The translations under genes and the position numbers were made by a program. From positions 1-64,000 of the forward strand of contig MESL01000051.1 of NCBI GenBank assembly GCA_001770955.1: DNA of 64,000 nt, in the 5' to 3' direction. Positions 9,288 to 18,446 of the stretch are shown piece by piece (positions within the stretch are counted from its first letter, which is position 1; each line of letters begins with the position of its first letter). Source of the DNA: Burkholderiales bacterium RIFCSPLOWO2_12_FULL_65_40 (GTDB lineage: Bacteria; Pseudomonadota; Gammaproteobacteria; Burkholderiales; Burkholderiaceae_C). Below the pieces are notes generated by a model that had not been told where the DNA came from, searched no databases, and saw only the letters and a list, made by a program, of their open reading frames with translations.

Positions 9288-10151
9288 TCACATCCCCAGC
9301 GCCCGCCCCAACATCACCGGCGCATCCCACGCCCGAATACGCGGCCGTCGACACAGGCTGTGCCCCTGCAGCGCATCCACCTTGTCGAGAATGCGCAAGC
9401 CCCCTTGCACCACCAGGCGCAACTCCCACCCGGCGCGGCCTGGCAAGCGGTGCACCAGTGGCGCGCCCTCCAGCATCGTGGCGCGCGCCCAGCGGGCGTG
9501 CTCGGTGATGAGCGCTGTGGTCTGCGGTGTGGGTTGCAGCGCCTGCAGCATGGCACGGGTCACCCCGTGGGTGGCACAGTCATCGTCCGGCAGATAGAAG
9601 CGGCCCCGTGGGATGTCCACGCTCAGGTCCTGCCAGAAGTTGATGAGCTGCAGTGCAGTGCAGATGGCATCGCTCTCGCGCAGGGCCTGCGCGCCGTCCA
9701 CTCCATACAGGTGCAGCAGCAGGCGGCCGACCGGGTTGGCCGAGCGGCGGCAGTAGTCCAGCAGCTCGGAGCGGGTGGTATAGCCCGCATGGTCGCGGGT
9801 TTTTTCCACGTCCTGCACGAAGGCGCTGAGCAGGTCGGCGAGCAGCGGCACGGGCAGGGCGTGCTGGCGCAGCATGGCTGCCAGCGGGGCGAATACGTGG
9901 GCCCAGCGGTCTGAGGGAACGCCGCCCGTGGCGATGGCCTGCAGGTCCAGCCGGTAGGCGGCGAGGTCGCTCAGGCGCTCGGCGGGGCTGGCTGTGCCTT
10001 CGTCGGCCAGGTCATCGGCGGTGCGGGCAAAGGCGTAGATGGCGGCAATGGGCGCGCGCAGGTGCGGCGGGCACAGGACCGAGGCCACGGGGAAGTTCTC
10101 GTAGTGCGTGACGGGCGGGGGAAGGGGGGCGGGGGTGTTCACAGGCGGCAT
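9288..10151 (-). CDS. hpnC: Squalene/phytoene synthase-family protein HpnC
   Basis: 287 residues of the head-to-head prenyl synthase family. The N-terminal VTHYENFPVASVLCPPHLRA and AIYAFARTADDLADEG, carrying the first Asp-rich site (DDLAD), are typical of HpnC; the second Asp site is INFWQDLSVDIPRGRFYLP. In hopanoid-making bacteria HpnC works with HpnD and HpnE to make squalene via hydroxysqualene; the partners are not in this window. An alternative in-frame ATG at 10172 would add seven residues. The divergent neighbour is an RND efflux operon, with no obvious functional link. Confidence 0.82.
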   Translation of the reverse strand: MPPVNTPAPLPPPVTHYENFPVASVLCPPHLRAPIAAIYAFARTADDLADEGTASPAERLSDLAAYRLDLQAIATGGVPSDRWAHVFAPLAAMLRQHALPVPLLADLLSAFVQDVEKTRDHAGYTTRSELLDYCRRSANPVGRLLLHLYGVDGAQALRESDAICTALQLINFWQDLSVDIPRGRFYLPDDDCATHGVTRAMLQALQPTPQTTALITEHARWARATMLEGAPLVHRLPGRAGWELRLVVQGGLRILDKVDALQGHSLCRRPRIRAWDAPVMLGRALGM

Positions 10152-10157
10152 TGTCGC

Positions 10158-10206
10158 TTGACAACAGACCATCGATCACATAGATTACTAACCAGTCAGT
10201 CAGTAA
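10158..10206 (+). promoter_or_regulatory. Sigma-70 promoter with TetR-like operator for the RND operon
   Basis: TTGACA (10158-10163) and TAGATT (10181-10186) are separated by exactly 17 bases. Overlapping the expected start site is the imperfect palindrome TTACTAACCAGTCAGTCAGTAA (10185-10206), whose outer arms TTACT/AGTAA match perfectly and whose core (CCAGTCAGT) resembles operators of TetR-type repressors of efflux genes. No TetR gene is next to it in this window, so the repressor must be elsewhere if the site is used. The hpnC start lies just across the promoter on the other strand. Confidence 0.6.
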
Positions 10207-10217
10207 TATTCATCACT

Positions 10218-11447
10218 ATGTCCATGCGCACATCGTTCGCACCATGGCCCCGTCAGGGGTTCTTTTTTTTCCGCGCCAGCCGCACCGTGCGGCGCAGCGC
10301 CGGGCTGATGGCCACGGCGGCACTGCTGGCGGCCTGCTCGCCTGCGGCGCCGCCCGCCGAGCCGGTGCGCGCGGTCAAGCTGATGACGGTGGGCGTGGGC
10401 GCCTTGCAGGCCCGGCAGGAATACTCGGGCGAGGTGCGTGCGCGGGTTGAAACGCGAATGGGCTTCCGGGTGGCGGGCAAGATCGTGCAGCGCCACGCTG
10501 AACTGGGCCAGCGGGTGCAGGCCGGTCAGGTGCTGGCGCAGCTGGACCCGCAGGACTATCAGCTGGCAGCGGCGGCGGCGCGTGCCCAGCTGTCGTCGGC
10601 GCAGACGCAATTCGATCTGGCGGCGGCCGAGTTCAAGCGCTTTGCAGCCCTGAAAGAGCAGAACTTCATCAGCGGCGCCGAGCTGGAGCGCCGCGAGGCC
10701 TCGCTCAAGGCGGCGCAGTCCACAATGGAGCAGGCGCGCGCGCAGGCGTCGTCACAGGGCAACCAGGCGGGGTACACCCGTCTGGTGGCCGATGTGGCGG
10801 GTGTGGTCACGGGCATTGAAGCCGAAACCGGCCAGGTGGTGGCCGCCGGTTCGCCGGTGGTGCGGATTGCCCAGGACGGCCCGCGCGACGTGGTGTTTGC
10901 CGTGCCCGAGGACAAGGTGGCACAGATCAGGCCGGGCCAGAGCGTGGCAGTGCGCCTCTGGGCCGGTGGCGCGCCCCTGCAGGGGCGCGTGCGCGAGGTC
11001 TCGGCCAGTGCCGACCCGGTGACGCGTACCTATATGGTGAAAGCCGGGGTCGAGGGTGCCGAGGCGCCGCCCTTGGGCTCCACGGTGCATGTCCTGCCCG
11101 AAGCGGTGGGCCATGCGGGTGTGCAGGCGATCAAGCTGCCCACCACGGCGCTGCGCCAGGAGGGCCAGGCCACGGCGGTCTGGGTGTATGAGCCCGGCAC
11201 CAGCACCGTGCGTTCGCAGGTGGTGCAGATCGCCACGGCCGATGGCAACGAGGCTGTGGTAGCGGGGGGGCTGGCGCCTGGCATGCAGGTGGTGAGCACC
11301 GGGGTGCATGTGCTGACGCCAGGGCAGAAGGTGGTGGTTTACAAGCCAAAAACGGCTCCAGGCCAATCCAGTCAAGCGCTGGAAGCTACTAAAAATGAAG
11401 TTCCGGTGACGGCAGCTTCGGCCCCTGTCGCATCGTCAGCCCAGTGA
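10218..11447 (+). CDS. RND efflux periplasmic adaptor (membrane fusion lipoprotein)
   Basis: 409 residues. The signal peptide ends in a lipobox (ALLAAC, Cys about residue 39), so it is an inner-membrane-anchored lipoprotein. The lipoyl/barrel-sandwich hybrid is split around a coiled-coil hairpin (residues about 125-195, rich in Ala/Gln/Glu), followed by beta-barrel and membrane-proximal domains: the HlyD/AcrA plan. It links the inner-membrane pump encoded next (7 bases on) to an outer-membrane channel; no channel gene is present here. The last 45 residues (QSSQALEATKNEV and a Ser/Ala tail) come partly from a dispersed palindromic repeat and are unlike the family. ATG 10224 is an alternative start. 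Confidence 0.9.
   Translation: MSMRTSFAPWPRQGFFFFRASRTVRRSAGLMATAALLAACSPAAPPAEPVRAVKLMTVGVGALQARQEYSGEVRARVETRMGFRVAGKIVQRHAELGQRVQAGQVLAQLDPQDYQLAAAAARAQLSSAQTQFDLAAAEFKRFAALKEQNFISGAELERREASLKAAQSTMEQARAQASSQGNQAGYTRLVADVAGVVTGIEAETGQVVAAGSPVVRIAQDGPRDVVFAVPEDKVAQIRPGQSVAVRLWAGGAPLQGRVREVSASADPVTRTYMVKAGVEGAEAPPLGSTVHVLPEAVGHAGVQAIKLPTTALRQEGQATAVWVYEPGTSTVRSQVVQIATADGNEAVVAGGLAPGMQVVSTGVHVLTPGQKVVVYKPKTAPGQSSQALEATKNEVPVTAASAPVASSAQ
11350..11402. repeat. Dispersed palindromic repeat copy inside the efflux adaptor gene
   Basis: GGCTCCAGGCCAATCCAGTC followed by AAGCGCTGGAAGCTACTAAAAATGAA. The reverse complement gives TTTTTAGTAGCTTCCAGCGC and TTGACTGG, the same order of elements as the other copies (AGCTA... 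then (T/C)AGCGCTTG). Here it lies within the coding frame and encodes part of the adaptor C-terminus. Confidence 0.6.
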
Positions 11448-11454
11448 GCGCACC

Positions 11455-14400
11455 ATGAAGCATGTGCAAACCCCAGAGGGGTTCAACCTCTCCAAGTGGG
11501 CCATCGACCACGCCCCGCTGACGCGCTACCTCATGGTGGTGCTGATGGTGCTGGGCTTTACCGCCTACTTTCAGCTCGGGCAGGACGAAGACCCGCCGTT
11601 CACCTTCCGCGCCATGGTGGTGCGCACCTACTGGCCCGGTGCCACGGCGCAGCAGGTGGCCGAGCAGGTGACCGACAAGATCGAGCGCACTCTGCAGGAG
11701 GTGCCCAACGCCGACAAGATCCGCAGCTACTCCAAGCCCGGCGAGTCGCAGATCATCCTGGAGATCAAGGACAGCACGCGCGCCGCCGAGGTGGCCAACA
11801 TCTGGTACACCGTGCGCAAGAAGGTGGGCGACATGCGCTACACCCTGCCGCAGGGCATCCAGGGGCCATTCTTCAACGACGATTTCGGCGATGTGTATGG
11901 CGTGATCTATGCGCTGCAGGCCGAGGGCTTCAGTGCGGCCGAGGTCAAGCAGTTTGCCGACGACGTGCGCCAGCAGTTGCTGCGCGTGCCCGATGTGGCC
12001 AAGGTGGAGCTGTTCGGCGTGCAGGACGAGAAGCTCTACATCGAGATTTCACAAAAGCGCCTGTCGCAACTGGGCCTGGACATGAACGCCGTGCTGGCGC
12101 AGCTGGGCCAGCAGAACGCGGTGGAGAGCGCGGGCGTGGTGCAGACGCCGCTCGATCAGGTGCAGGTGCGCGTGGCGGGCCAGTTCCAGGCCATCGAGGA
12201 GTTGCGCGCGATGCCCATCCGGGGTGCCTCGGGTGCGCAGCTGCGCCTGGGCGACATCGCCGAGATCCGCCGTGGCTACGTCGAGCCCACGGCGGTGAAG
12301 GTGCGCCACGAGGGGCGCGAGGTGATCGCACTGGGCGTTTCGATGACCAAGGGCGGCGACATCATCCGTCTGGGCAAGGCGCTGCAAATGACCACGGCTT
12401 CCATCGCGCAATCGCTTCCGGCGGGGGTGGAGCTGGTGAACGTGCAGGATCAGCCCAAATCGGTGGCCAGCTCGGTCAATGAATTCGTCAAGGTGCTGAT
12501 CGAGGCGGTAGCCATCGTGCTGGCCGTGAGCTTCATCAGCCTGGGGATGCACAAGCGCGCGGGAGAGCAGCGCTGGTGGCGGCGCTGGTACATCGACCCG
12601 CGCCCGGGCCTGGTGGTGGCCATCACCATCCCGCTGGTGCTGGCGGTGACCTTTCTGGCCATGTGGTACTGGGGCATCGGGCTGCACAAGGTGTCGCTGG
12701 GCTCGCTCATCATCGCGCTGGGCCTGCTGGTGGACGACGCCATCATCGCCGTCGAGATGATGGTGCTCAAGCTCGAAGAGGGTTACGACAAGATGCGTGC
12801 CGCCACGTTCGCCTACGAGCTGACGGCCATGCCCATGCTGACCGGCACGCTCATCACGGCGGCGGGCTTTTTGCCGATCGGCATCGCCAAGTCGGCCGTG
12901 GGCGAGTACACCTTCGCCATCTTTGCCGTGACGGTGATCGCGCTGGTGCTGAGCTGGCTGGCCTCGGTGTATTTCGTCCCCTATCTGGGCACGCTGCTGC
13001 TCAAGCGCCCGCCCCATGTGGCGGCGGCAGGCATCACCGACGACCCGCACGAGGTGTTCGACAGCCCCTTCTACAGAGCCTTCCGGCGCCTGGTGCACTG
13101 GTGTGTGGAGCACCGCTGGACCACCATTGGCGCCACCGTGCTGACCTTTGTACTGGGCATTTCCGGCATGGGCGTGGTGCAGCAACAGTTCTTCCCCGAC
13201 TCGAACCGGCCCGAAATTCTGGTGGACCTGTGGTTCCCCGAAGGCACCTCGTTCGCGGGCAACGAAGAGGTGACGCGCCGGGTTGAGGCGCGCCTGATGG
13301 AGCAGCCCGGCGTGGCCACGGTGAGCGGTTGGGTGGGCTCGGGCGTGCCGCGCTTTTACCTGCCGCTGGACCAGGTGTTCCCGCAGAGCAATGTGTCGCA
13401 GTTCATCGTGCTGGCGCAGGACCTCAAAAAACGCAAGGCGCTCATGCAGACGTTGCCGGACTTGCTGGCCCAGGAATTCCCCGAGGTGCGCGGCCGCGTC
13501 AAGCTGCTGCCCAACGGGCCGCCGGTGCCGTACCCTGTGCAGTTCCGCGTGGTGGGCCCCGACCCTGCCGTACTGCGCGGCTATGCCGATGAAGTCAAGG
13601 CCGTGATGCGCGCATCGCCCCAGATGCGCGGTGTGAACGACAACTGGAACGAGTCCGTCAAGGTGCTGCGCCTGGAGGTGGACCAGGACAAAGCGCGTGC
13701 GCTGGGCGTGACAAGCCAGTCCATCGCGCAGGCGTCCAAAGTCATGCAGTCGGGCATGCAGGTGGGACAGTTCCGCGAGGGCGACAAGCTCATCGACATC
13801 GTGCTGCGCCAGCCCGAGGACGAGCGCCGTGCCATCACCGACATCGCCAACGCCTATCTGCCGACCGCTTCGGGCCGGTCGATTCCGCTCACGCAGATCG
13901 CCAAGCCGGTGTTCAGCTGGGAGCCGGGCGTGATGTGGCGCGAGGGCCGCGAATACGCCATCACGGTGCAGGGCGACGTGGTCGAAGGCCTGCAGGGCGC
14001 CACGGTGACGCAGGCACTGCTGCCCGATCTGCGCAAGATCGAGGCCGTATGGCACGACGCCGGGCAGGGTGCCTACCGTATCGTGGTGGCGGGCGCGGTG
14101 GCCGAAAGCTCCAAGGGCTCGTCGTCCATCGCGGCGGGCGTGCCCATCATGCTGTTCATCATCTTCACGCTGCTCATGCTGCAACTGCACAGCTTCAGCC
14201 GCGCCATGCTGGTGTTTCTGACCGGGCCGCTGGGCATCGCTGGCGTGGCGGGGGCGCTGATCCTGCTGGGACGGCCGTTCGGCTTCGTGGCGCTGCTGGG
14301 CGTGATTGCGCTCATGGGCATGATCCAGCGCAACTCGGTGATCCTGATCGACCAGATCGAGCAGGACCGTGCGCGCGGGGTGCCGGCGTGGGACGCCATT

Positions 14401-14625
14401 GTCGAGTCGGCGGTGCGCCGCGCGCGTCCCATCGTACTGACAGCGGCCGCCGCTGTGCTGGCCATGATCCCGCTCTCGCGCAGCGTGTTCTGGGGCCCGA
14501 TGGCCGTGGCCATCATGGGCGGCCTGATCGTGGCCACCGTCCTCACGCTGCTGGCGCTGCCCGCCATGTATGCCGCCTGGTTCCGCGTGCGCCGTCCGGA
14601 GCCCGTGGTGAGCGCTGGCGATTGA
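11455..14625 (+). CDS. RND-family efflux transporter, inner-membrane permease subunit
   Basis: 1056 residues, the usual size of a proton-driven RND pump. The first membrane helix is about residues 22-39 (PLTRYLMVVLMVLGFTAY), then a large periplasmic loop, a bundle of helices from about 345 to 520, a second periplasmic loop, and a final bundle ending near residue 1045. The opening of the periplasmic part (GQDEDPPFTFRAMVVRTYWP) and AGFLPIGIAKSAVGEYTFAI are typical of the branch that includes TriC-like and other uncharacterised drug/solvent pumps. It forms an operon with the adaptor gene (7-base gap) and is ended by the hairpin at 14669. The exported compound cannot be inferred. Confidence 0.93.
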   Translation: MKHVQTPEGFNLSKWAIDHAPLTRYLMVVLMVLGFTAYFQLGQDEDPPFTFRAMVVRTYWPGATAQQVAEQVTDKIERTLQEVPNADKIRSYSKPGESQIILEIKDSTRAAEVANIWYTVRKKVGDMRYTLPQGIQGPFFNDDFGDVYGVIYALQAEGFSAAEVKQFADDVRQQLLRVPDVAKVELFGVQDEKLYIEISQKRLSQLGLDMNAVLAQLGQQNAVESAGVVQTPLDQVQVRVAGQFQAIEELRAMPIRGASGAQLRLGDIAEIRRGYVEPTAVKVRHEGREVIALGVSMTKGGDIIRLGKALQMTTASIAQSLPAGVELVNVQDQPKSVASSVNEFVKVLIEAVAIVLAVSFISLGMHKRAGEQRWWRRWYIDPRPGLVVAITIPLVLAVTFLAMWYWGIGLHKVSLGSLIIALGLLVDDAIIAVEMMVLKLEEGYDKMRAATFAYELTAMPMLTGTLITAAGFLPIGIAKSAVGEYTFAIFAVTVIALVLSWLASVYFVPYLGTLLLKRPPHVAAAGITDDPHEVFDSPFYRAFRRLVHWCVEHRWTTIGATVLTFVLGISGMGVVQQQFFPDSNRPEILVDLWFPEGTSFAGNEEVTRRVEARLMEQPGVATVSGWVGSGVPRFYLPLDQVFPQSNVSQFIVLAQDLKKRKALMQTLPDLLAQEFPEVRGRVKLLPNGPPVPYPVQFRVVGPDPAVLRGYADEVKAVMRASPQMRGVNDNWNESVKVLRLEVDQDKARALGVTSQSIAQASKVMQSGMQVGQFREGDKLIDIVLRQPEDERRAITDIANAYLPTASGRSIPLTQIAKPVFSWEPGVMWREGREYAITVQGDVVEGLQGATVTQALLPDLRKIEAVWHDAGQGAYRIVVAGAVAESSKGSSSIAAGVPIMLFIIFTLLMLQLHSFSRAMLVFLTGPLGIAGVAGALILLGRPFGFVALLGVIALMGMIQRNSVILIDQIEQDRARGVPAWDAIVESAVRRARPIVLTAAAAVLAMIPLSRSVFWGPMAVAIMGGLIVATVLTLLALPAMYAAWFRVRRPEPVVSAGD

Positions 14626-14668
14626 TGTCTCGCGCATCAGGTTAAAATCAAGAGTTAACCAGTTTCAT

Positions 14669-14703
14669 ACAGGCGGCAGGTCGTACTTGCCGCCTGTCTG
14701 TTT
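14669..14703 (+). terminator. Rho-independent terminator of the RND operon
   Basis: ACAGGCGGCA (14669-14678) and TGCCGCCTGT (14688-14697) form a perfect 10-base stem with a 9-base loop, followed by the T-rich CTGTTTG. It lies 44 bases after the permease stop and just before the tRNA gene. Confidence 0.75.
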
Positions 14704-14710
14704 GAAGACC

Positions 14711-14797
14711 GCGCGGGTGGCGAAATTGGTAGACGCACCAGGTTTAGGTCCTGACGCCAGCAATGGTGTGGGGGTTCGAGTCCCCCCCCGCGCACCA
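14711..14797 (+). tRNA. tRNA-Leu (anticodon UAG)
   Basis: The acceptor stem GCGCGGG (14711-14717) pairs with CCCGCGC (14787-14793), followed by an encoded ACCA. The D-arm is GGCGAAATTGGTAGACGC, the anticodon loop in CAGGTTTAGGTCCTG gives UAG, the long variable arm is that of a class II tRNA, and the T-arm is GGGGGTTCGAGTCCCCC. Confidence 0.97.
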
Positions 14798-14872
14798 CCC
14801 CTTTGAGACTTGTCCGGACACGGCGCCACTGCACGGCAGATGGCGCGTTTATTCAGAAAATTAGGAGTAGCC

Positions 14873-16186
14873 ATGGCTGTTACCGTTGAAACCCTCGAAA
14901 AGCTCGAACGCAAGATCACGCTGAGCCTGCCCCTGTCCGCCATCCAGAGCGAGGTGGAAACGCGCCTCAAGCGCCTGGCCCGCACCGTCAAGATGGACGG
15001 TTTCCGTCCCGGCAAGGTGCCCATGAACGTGGTGTCGCAGCGTTATGGTTACTCGGTGCAGTACGAAGTGCTGAACGACAAGGTGGGTGAGGCGTTTGCA
15101 CAGGCCGCCAACGAGGCCAACCTGCGCGTGGCCGGCCAGCCCCGCATCACCGAAAAAGAAGGCGCGCCCGAAGGTGAAGTGACCTTTGACGCCGTTTTTG
15201 AAGTGTTCCCCGAAGTCAAGATCGGCGACCTGGCAGGCGCCGAAGTGGAAAAGCTGTCGGCTGAAGTGAACGACGGCGCCATCGACAAGACCCTCGACAT
15301 CCTGCGCAAGCAGCGCCGCACCTTTGCCCAGCGCGCCATGGACGCCGCCGCCCAGGACGGCGACCGCGTGACCGTGGACTTCGAAGGCAAGCTCGACGGT
15401 GAAGTGTTCCAGGGCGGCAAGGCCGAAGATTTCCAGTTCCTGGTCGGCGAAGGCCAGATGCTCAAGGAATTCGAAGATGCCGTGCGTGGCATGAAGGTGG
15501 GTGAGAGCAAGACCTTCCCGCTGGCCTTCCCCGAGGACTACCACGGCAAGGATGTGGCCGGCAAGACCGCCGACTTCCTCGTGACCGTGAAGAAGATCGA
15601 AGCCGCGAACCTGCCCGAAGTGAACGACGCTTTGGCCAAGTCGCTGGGCATTGCCGACGGCACCGTGGCCGGCCTGCGTGCCGACATCAAGACCAACCTC
15701 GAGCGCGAAGTCAAGTTCCGCCTGCTGGCCCGCAACAAGGCGGCCGTGATGGAAGCCCTGCTGGCCAAGGCCGAACTCGACCTGCCCAACGCCAGCGTGC
15801 AGGCCGAGATCGATCGCCTGAAGGAAGGCGCACGCGCCGACCTGAAGCAGCGCGGCGTGAAGGATGCCGACAAGGCCGAGATCCCCGACGACATCTTCCG
15901 CGCACAGGCCGAGCGCCGTGTGCGCCTGGGCCTGGTGGTGGCCGAACTGGTGCGCGCCAACAACCTGCAGGCCAAGCCCGAGCAGCTCAAGGCCCACATC
16001 GACGAGCTGGCCGCCAGCTACGAGAAGCCCGAAGACGTGGTGCGTTGGTACTTCGGCGACCGCCAGCGTCTGGCTGAAGTCGAGGCCGTGGTGATCGAAA
16101 GCAATGTGGCCGAGTTTGTGCTGGGCCAGGCCAAGGTGACCAACAAGGCCGTGTCCTTCGACGAACTGATGGGCGGTCAGGGCTGA
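14873..16186 (+). CDS. tig: Trigger factor
   Basis: 437 residues. This ribosome-associated chaperone binds nascent chains near protein L23. The N-terminal ribosome-binding domain carries the signature region [17 protein letters not shown] (residues about 43-60); the middle is an FKBP-type peptidyl-prolyl isomerase domain (residues about 150-245: [20 protein letters not shown]), and the C-terminal arms are helical. ATG 14873 follows TTAGGAGTAGCC, a good ribosome-binding site; the upstream extension in frame would run over the tRNA flank. It opens the conserved tig-clpP-clpX-lon block, joining chaperone and protease functions. Confidence 0.98.
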   Translation: MAVTVETLEKLERKITLSLPLSAIQSEVETRLKRLARTVKMDGFRPGKVPMNVVSQRYGYSVQYEVLNDKVGEAFAQAANEANLRVAGQPRITEKEGAPEGEVTFDAVFEVFPEVKIGDLAGAEVEKLSAEVNDGAIDKTLDILRKQRRTFAQRAMDAAAQDGDRVTVDFEGKLDGEVFQGGKAEDFQFLVGEGQMLKEFEDAVRGMKVGESKTFPLAFPEDYHGKDVAGKTADFLVTVKKIEAANLPEVNDALAKSLGIADGTVAGLRADIKTNLEREVKFRLLARNKAAVMEALLAKAELDLPNASVQAEIDRLKEGARADLKQRGVKDADKAEIPDDIFRAQAERRVRLGLVVAELVRANNLQAKPEQLKAHIDELAASYEKPEDVVRWYFGDRQRLAEVEAVVIESNVAEFVLGQAKVTNKAVSFDELMGGQG

Positions 16187-16191
16187 TTCTT

Positions 16192-16214
16192 GCCCGCGCA
16201 CGGGGCGCTTTTTT
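16192..16214 (+). terminator. Terminator after tig
   Basis: GCCCG-cgca-CGGGGC followed by GCTTTTTTG, directly after the tig stop. The stem is short but GC-rich with a six-base T-run. It implies clpP has its own promoter in 16215-16313. Confidence 0.6.
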
Positions 16215-16313
16215 GCGACCCGTGACGGTGCATGACACCTTTTGGGGGCTTGTGACCGCGTTCACAAGCCCCAATTCATTTCTGGGTACAGTACCCGCCT
16301 GACTGGAGAAAAC

Positions 16314-16922
16314 ATGAGTGCACTGGAAACACAAGCCTTGGGCATGATCCCGATGGTCATCGAGCAATCGGGCCGCGGCGAGCGTTCGTACGATATCTAT
16401 TCGCGCCTGCTCAAGGAGCGCGTGATCTTCCTGGTGGGCGAGGTCAACGACCAGACGGCCAACCTGGTGGTGGCGCAGCTGCTGTTCCTGGAAAGCGAAA
16501 ACCCGGACAAGGACATCTCTTTCTACATCAACTCCCCCGGCGGCAGCGTCACGGCAGGCATGGCGATCTATGACACCATGCAGTTCATCAAGCCCGATGT
16601 GTCCACCCTGTGCTGCGGCTTCGCTGCCAGCATGGGCGCCTTCCTGCTGGCCGCAGGGGCCAAGGGCAAGCGGTTCTCGCTGCCCAATTCCAAGGTCATG
16701 ATCCACCAGGTGCTGGGTGGCGCGCGCGGCCAGGCGACCGACATCGAGATCCATGCCCGTGACATCTTGCGCACCAAAGACCAGATGAACCGCATCCTGG
16801 CCGAGCGCACGGGCCAGTCGCTGGAAAAGGTCCAGCGCGACACCGAGCGCGACTACTTCATGACCGCCGATGAGGCCAAGGACTACGGCATCATCGACCA
16901 GGTGATCGCCAAGCGCCCCTGA
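16314..16922 (+). CDS. clpP: ATP-dependent Clp protease proteolytic subunit
   Basis: 202 residues. The serine peptidase forms a double-heptamer chamber for ClpX or ClpA. The catalytic triad is visible: Ser106 in [13 protein letters not shown], His131 in SKVMIHQ, and an Asp near 180 in [16 protein letters not shown]. The N-terminus [20 protein letters not shown] has the usual short propeptide region. ATG 16314 follows TGGAGAA. The next gene is clpX, the partner ATPase, after a hairpin. Confidence 0.98.
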   Translation: MSALETQALGMIPMVIEQSGRGERSYDIYSRLLKERVIFLVGEVNDQTANLVVAQLLFLESENPDKDISFYINSPGGSVTAGMAIYDTMQFIKPDVSTLCCGFAASMGAFLLAAGAKGKRFSLPNSKVMIHQVLGGARGQATDIEIHARDILRTKDQMNRILAERTGQSLEKVQRDTERDYFMTADEAKDYGIIDQVIAKRP

Positions 16923-16943
16923 GCGGTGCAGTGGCGGGAAACG

Positions 16944-16976
16944 GGGCGCTTTTCCACCGGATGAGCGCCCTTTCGT
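16944..16976 (+). terminator. Hairpin between clpP and clpX, possible weak terminator
   Basis: GGGCGCT (16944-16950) pairs with AGCGCCC (16964-16970) across a 13-base loop, followed by TTTCGT. The T-run is short, so partial read-through into clpX is plausible. Confidence 0.45.
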
Positions 16977-17036
16977 CCCGTCTCCGTTTGGTTATCATCC
17001 CGACAACGATTCAAGTAACACAAGGCACAGCCCCCC

Positions 17037-18302
17037 ATGGCCGAGAAAAAAGGCTCTTCCAGCGAAAAAACCCTTTACTGCTCGTTTTGCGGCAAAAGCC
17101 AGCACGAGGTGAAGAAGCTGATCGCCGGTCCGTCGGTCTTTATCTGCGACGAGTGCATTGACCTGTGCAATGAAGTCATCCGGGACGAGCTTCCCTCGGG
17201 TGAACTGGGCCGCGAGGCGCGCAGCGATCTGCCCACGCCGGCCGAGATCAAGGCCAACCTGGACAACTACGTCATCGGCCAGGAGGTCGCCAAGCGCACC
17301 CTGGCCGTGGCGGTGTACAACCACTACAAGCGGCTGCGCCACAAGGACAAGGCGGGCAAGGACGATGTGGAGCTGTCCAAGAGCAACATCCTGCTCATCG
17401 GCCCCACGGGCTCGGGCAAGACGCTGCTGGCACAGACGCTCGCCCGCATGCTGGATGTGCCCTTCGTGATGGCCGACGCCACCACGCTGACCGAGGCGGG
17501 TTACGTGGGCGAGGACGTGGAGAACATCGTCCAGAAACTGCTGCAAAGCTGCAATTACGAAGTCGAGCGCGCCCAGCGCGGCATCGTCTACATCGATGAG
17601 ATCGACAAGATCTCGCGCAAGTCGGACAACCCCAGCATCACGCGTGACGTGTCGGGCGAGGGCGTGCAGCAGGCGCTGCTCAAGCTCATTGAAGGCACCA
17701 TGGCCAGCGTGCCGCCGCAGGGCGGGCGCAAGCACCCGAACCAGGATTTTCTCCAGATCGACACGACCAACATCCTGTTCATCTGCGGTGGCGCCTTTGC
17801 CGGGCTGGAAAAGGTCATCGAGAACCGCACCGAGGCTTCGGGCATCGGTTTTGGTGCTGCCGTCAAGAGCAAGAAGCAGCGCTCGCTGTCGGACGTGTTC
17901 CAGGAGATTGAACCTGAAGATCTGATCAAGTTCGGCCTGATTCCCGAGCTGGTGGGCCGCATGCCGGTGGTGACGGCGCTGGCCGAGCTGCATGAAGATG
18001 CACTGGTGCAGATTCTGACCGAGCCCAAGAATGCGCTCGTCAAGCAGTACAGCAAGCTGCTGGCCATGGAAGGCGCCGAGCTGGAGATCCGCCCGGCTGC
18101 ACTCAAGGCCATCGCGCGCAAGGCGTTGGCCCGCAAGACGGGCGCCCGCGGCCTGCGCTCCATCCTGGAGCAGGCCTTGATCGGTACCATGTTCGATCTG
18201 CCGAACGCCACGAATGTCGAAAAAGTGGTGGTGGATGAATCCACCATCGATGAGAGCAAGCCACCTCTGCTGGTGTACCGCGAAGCAGCGAAAAAGGCCT
18301 GA
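17037..18302 (+). CDS. clpX: ATP-dependent Clp protease ATP-binding subunit
   Basis: 421 residues. The N-terminal C4 zinc-binding domain (YCSFCGK ... [10 protein letters not shown]) recognises adaptors and substrates. The AAA+ module has Walker A GPTGSGKT (residues about 122-129), Walker [11 protein letters not shown], the pore loop GYVGED, and the IGF-type ClpP-docking loop as SGIGFGA. It unfolds tagged proteins and feeds them to ClpP. The start ATG 17037 gives the normal length. Confidence 0.98.
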   Translation: MAEKKGSSSEKTLYCSFCGKSQHEVKKLIAGPSVFICDECIDLCNEVIRDELPSGELGREARSDLPTPAEIKANLDNYVIGQEVAKRTLAVAVYNHYKRLRHKDKAGKDDVELSKSNILLIGPTGSGKTLLAQTLARMLDVPFVMADATTLTEAGYVGEDVENIVQKLLQSCNYEVERAQRGIVYIDEIDKISRKSDNPSITRDVSGEGVQQALLKLIEGTMASVPPQGGRKHPNQDFLQIDTTNILFICGGAFAGLEKVIENRTEASGIGFGAAVKSKKQRSLSDVFQEIEPEDLIKFGLIPELVGRMPVVTALAELHEDALVQILTEPKNALVKQYSKLLAMEGAELEIRPAALKAIARKALARKTGARGLRSILEQALIGTMFDLPNATNVEKVVVDESTIDESKPPLLVYREAAKKA

Positions 18303-18446
18303 AAGCCTGTTGCCCTTGTTCAGGCAAACGCTGCCGTTCGACCCTTGCGCCAGCGCGGTTGCGCTGGCCGTTCAATTCAGGAGACGACTCCGGGTTGAAA
18401 ATCACTGTCTGCGGACCATATTCCTAGTAGTTTCATGAGGATTTCC

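Noticed and set aside
14861-16201. Long open frames opposite tig, the RND permease (12049-14637) and the terminase (43851-45755)
   Set aside because: Same GC-driven shadow effect; compositions are unnatural and the sense genes are well supported.
16215-16313. A promoter for clpP (TTCACA ... TACAGT)
   Set aside because: The spacing is 20 bases and the boxes are weak, so it is not listed although clpP probably has a promoter in this gap.
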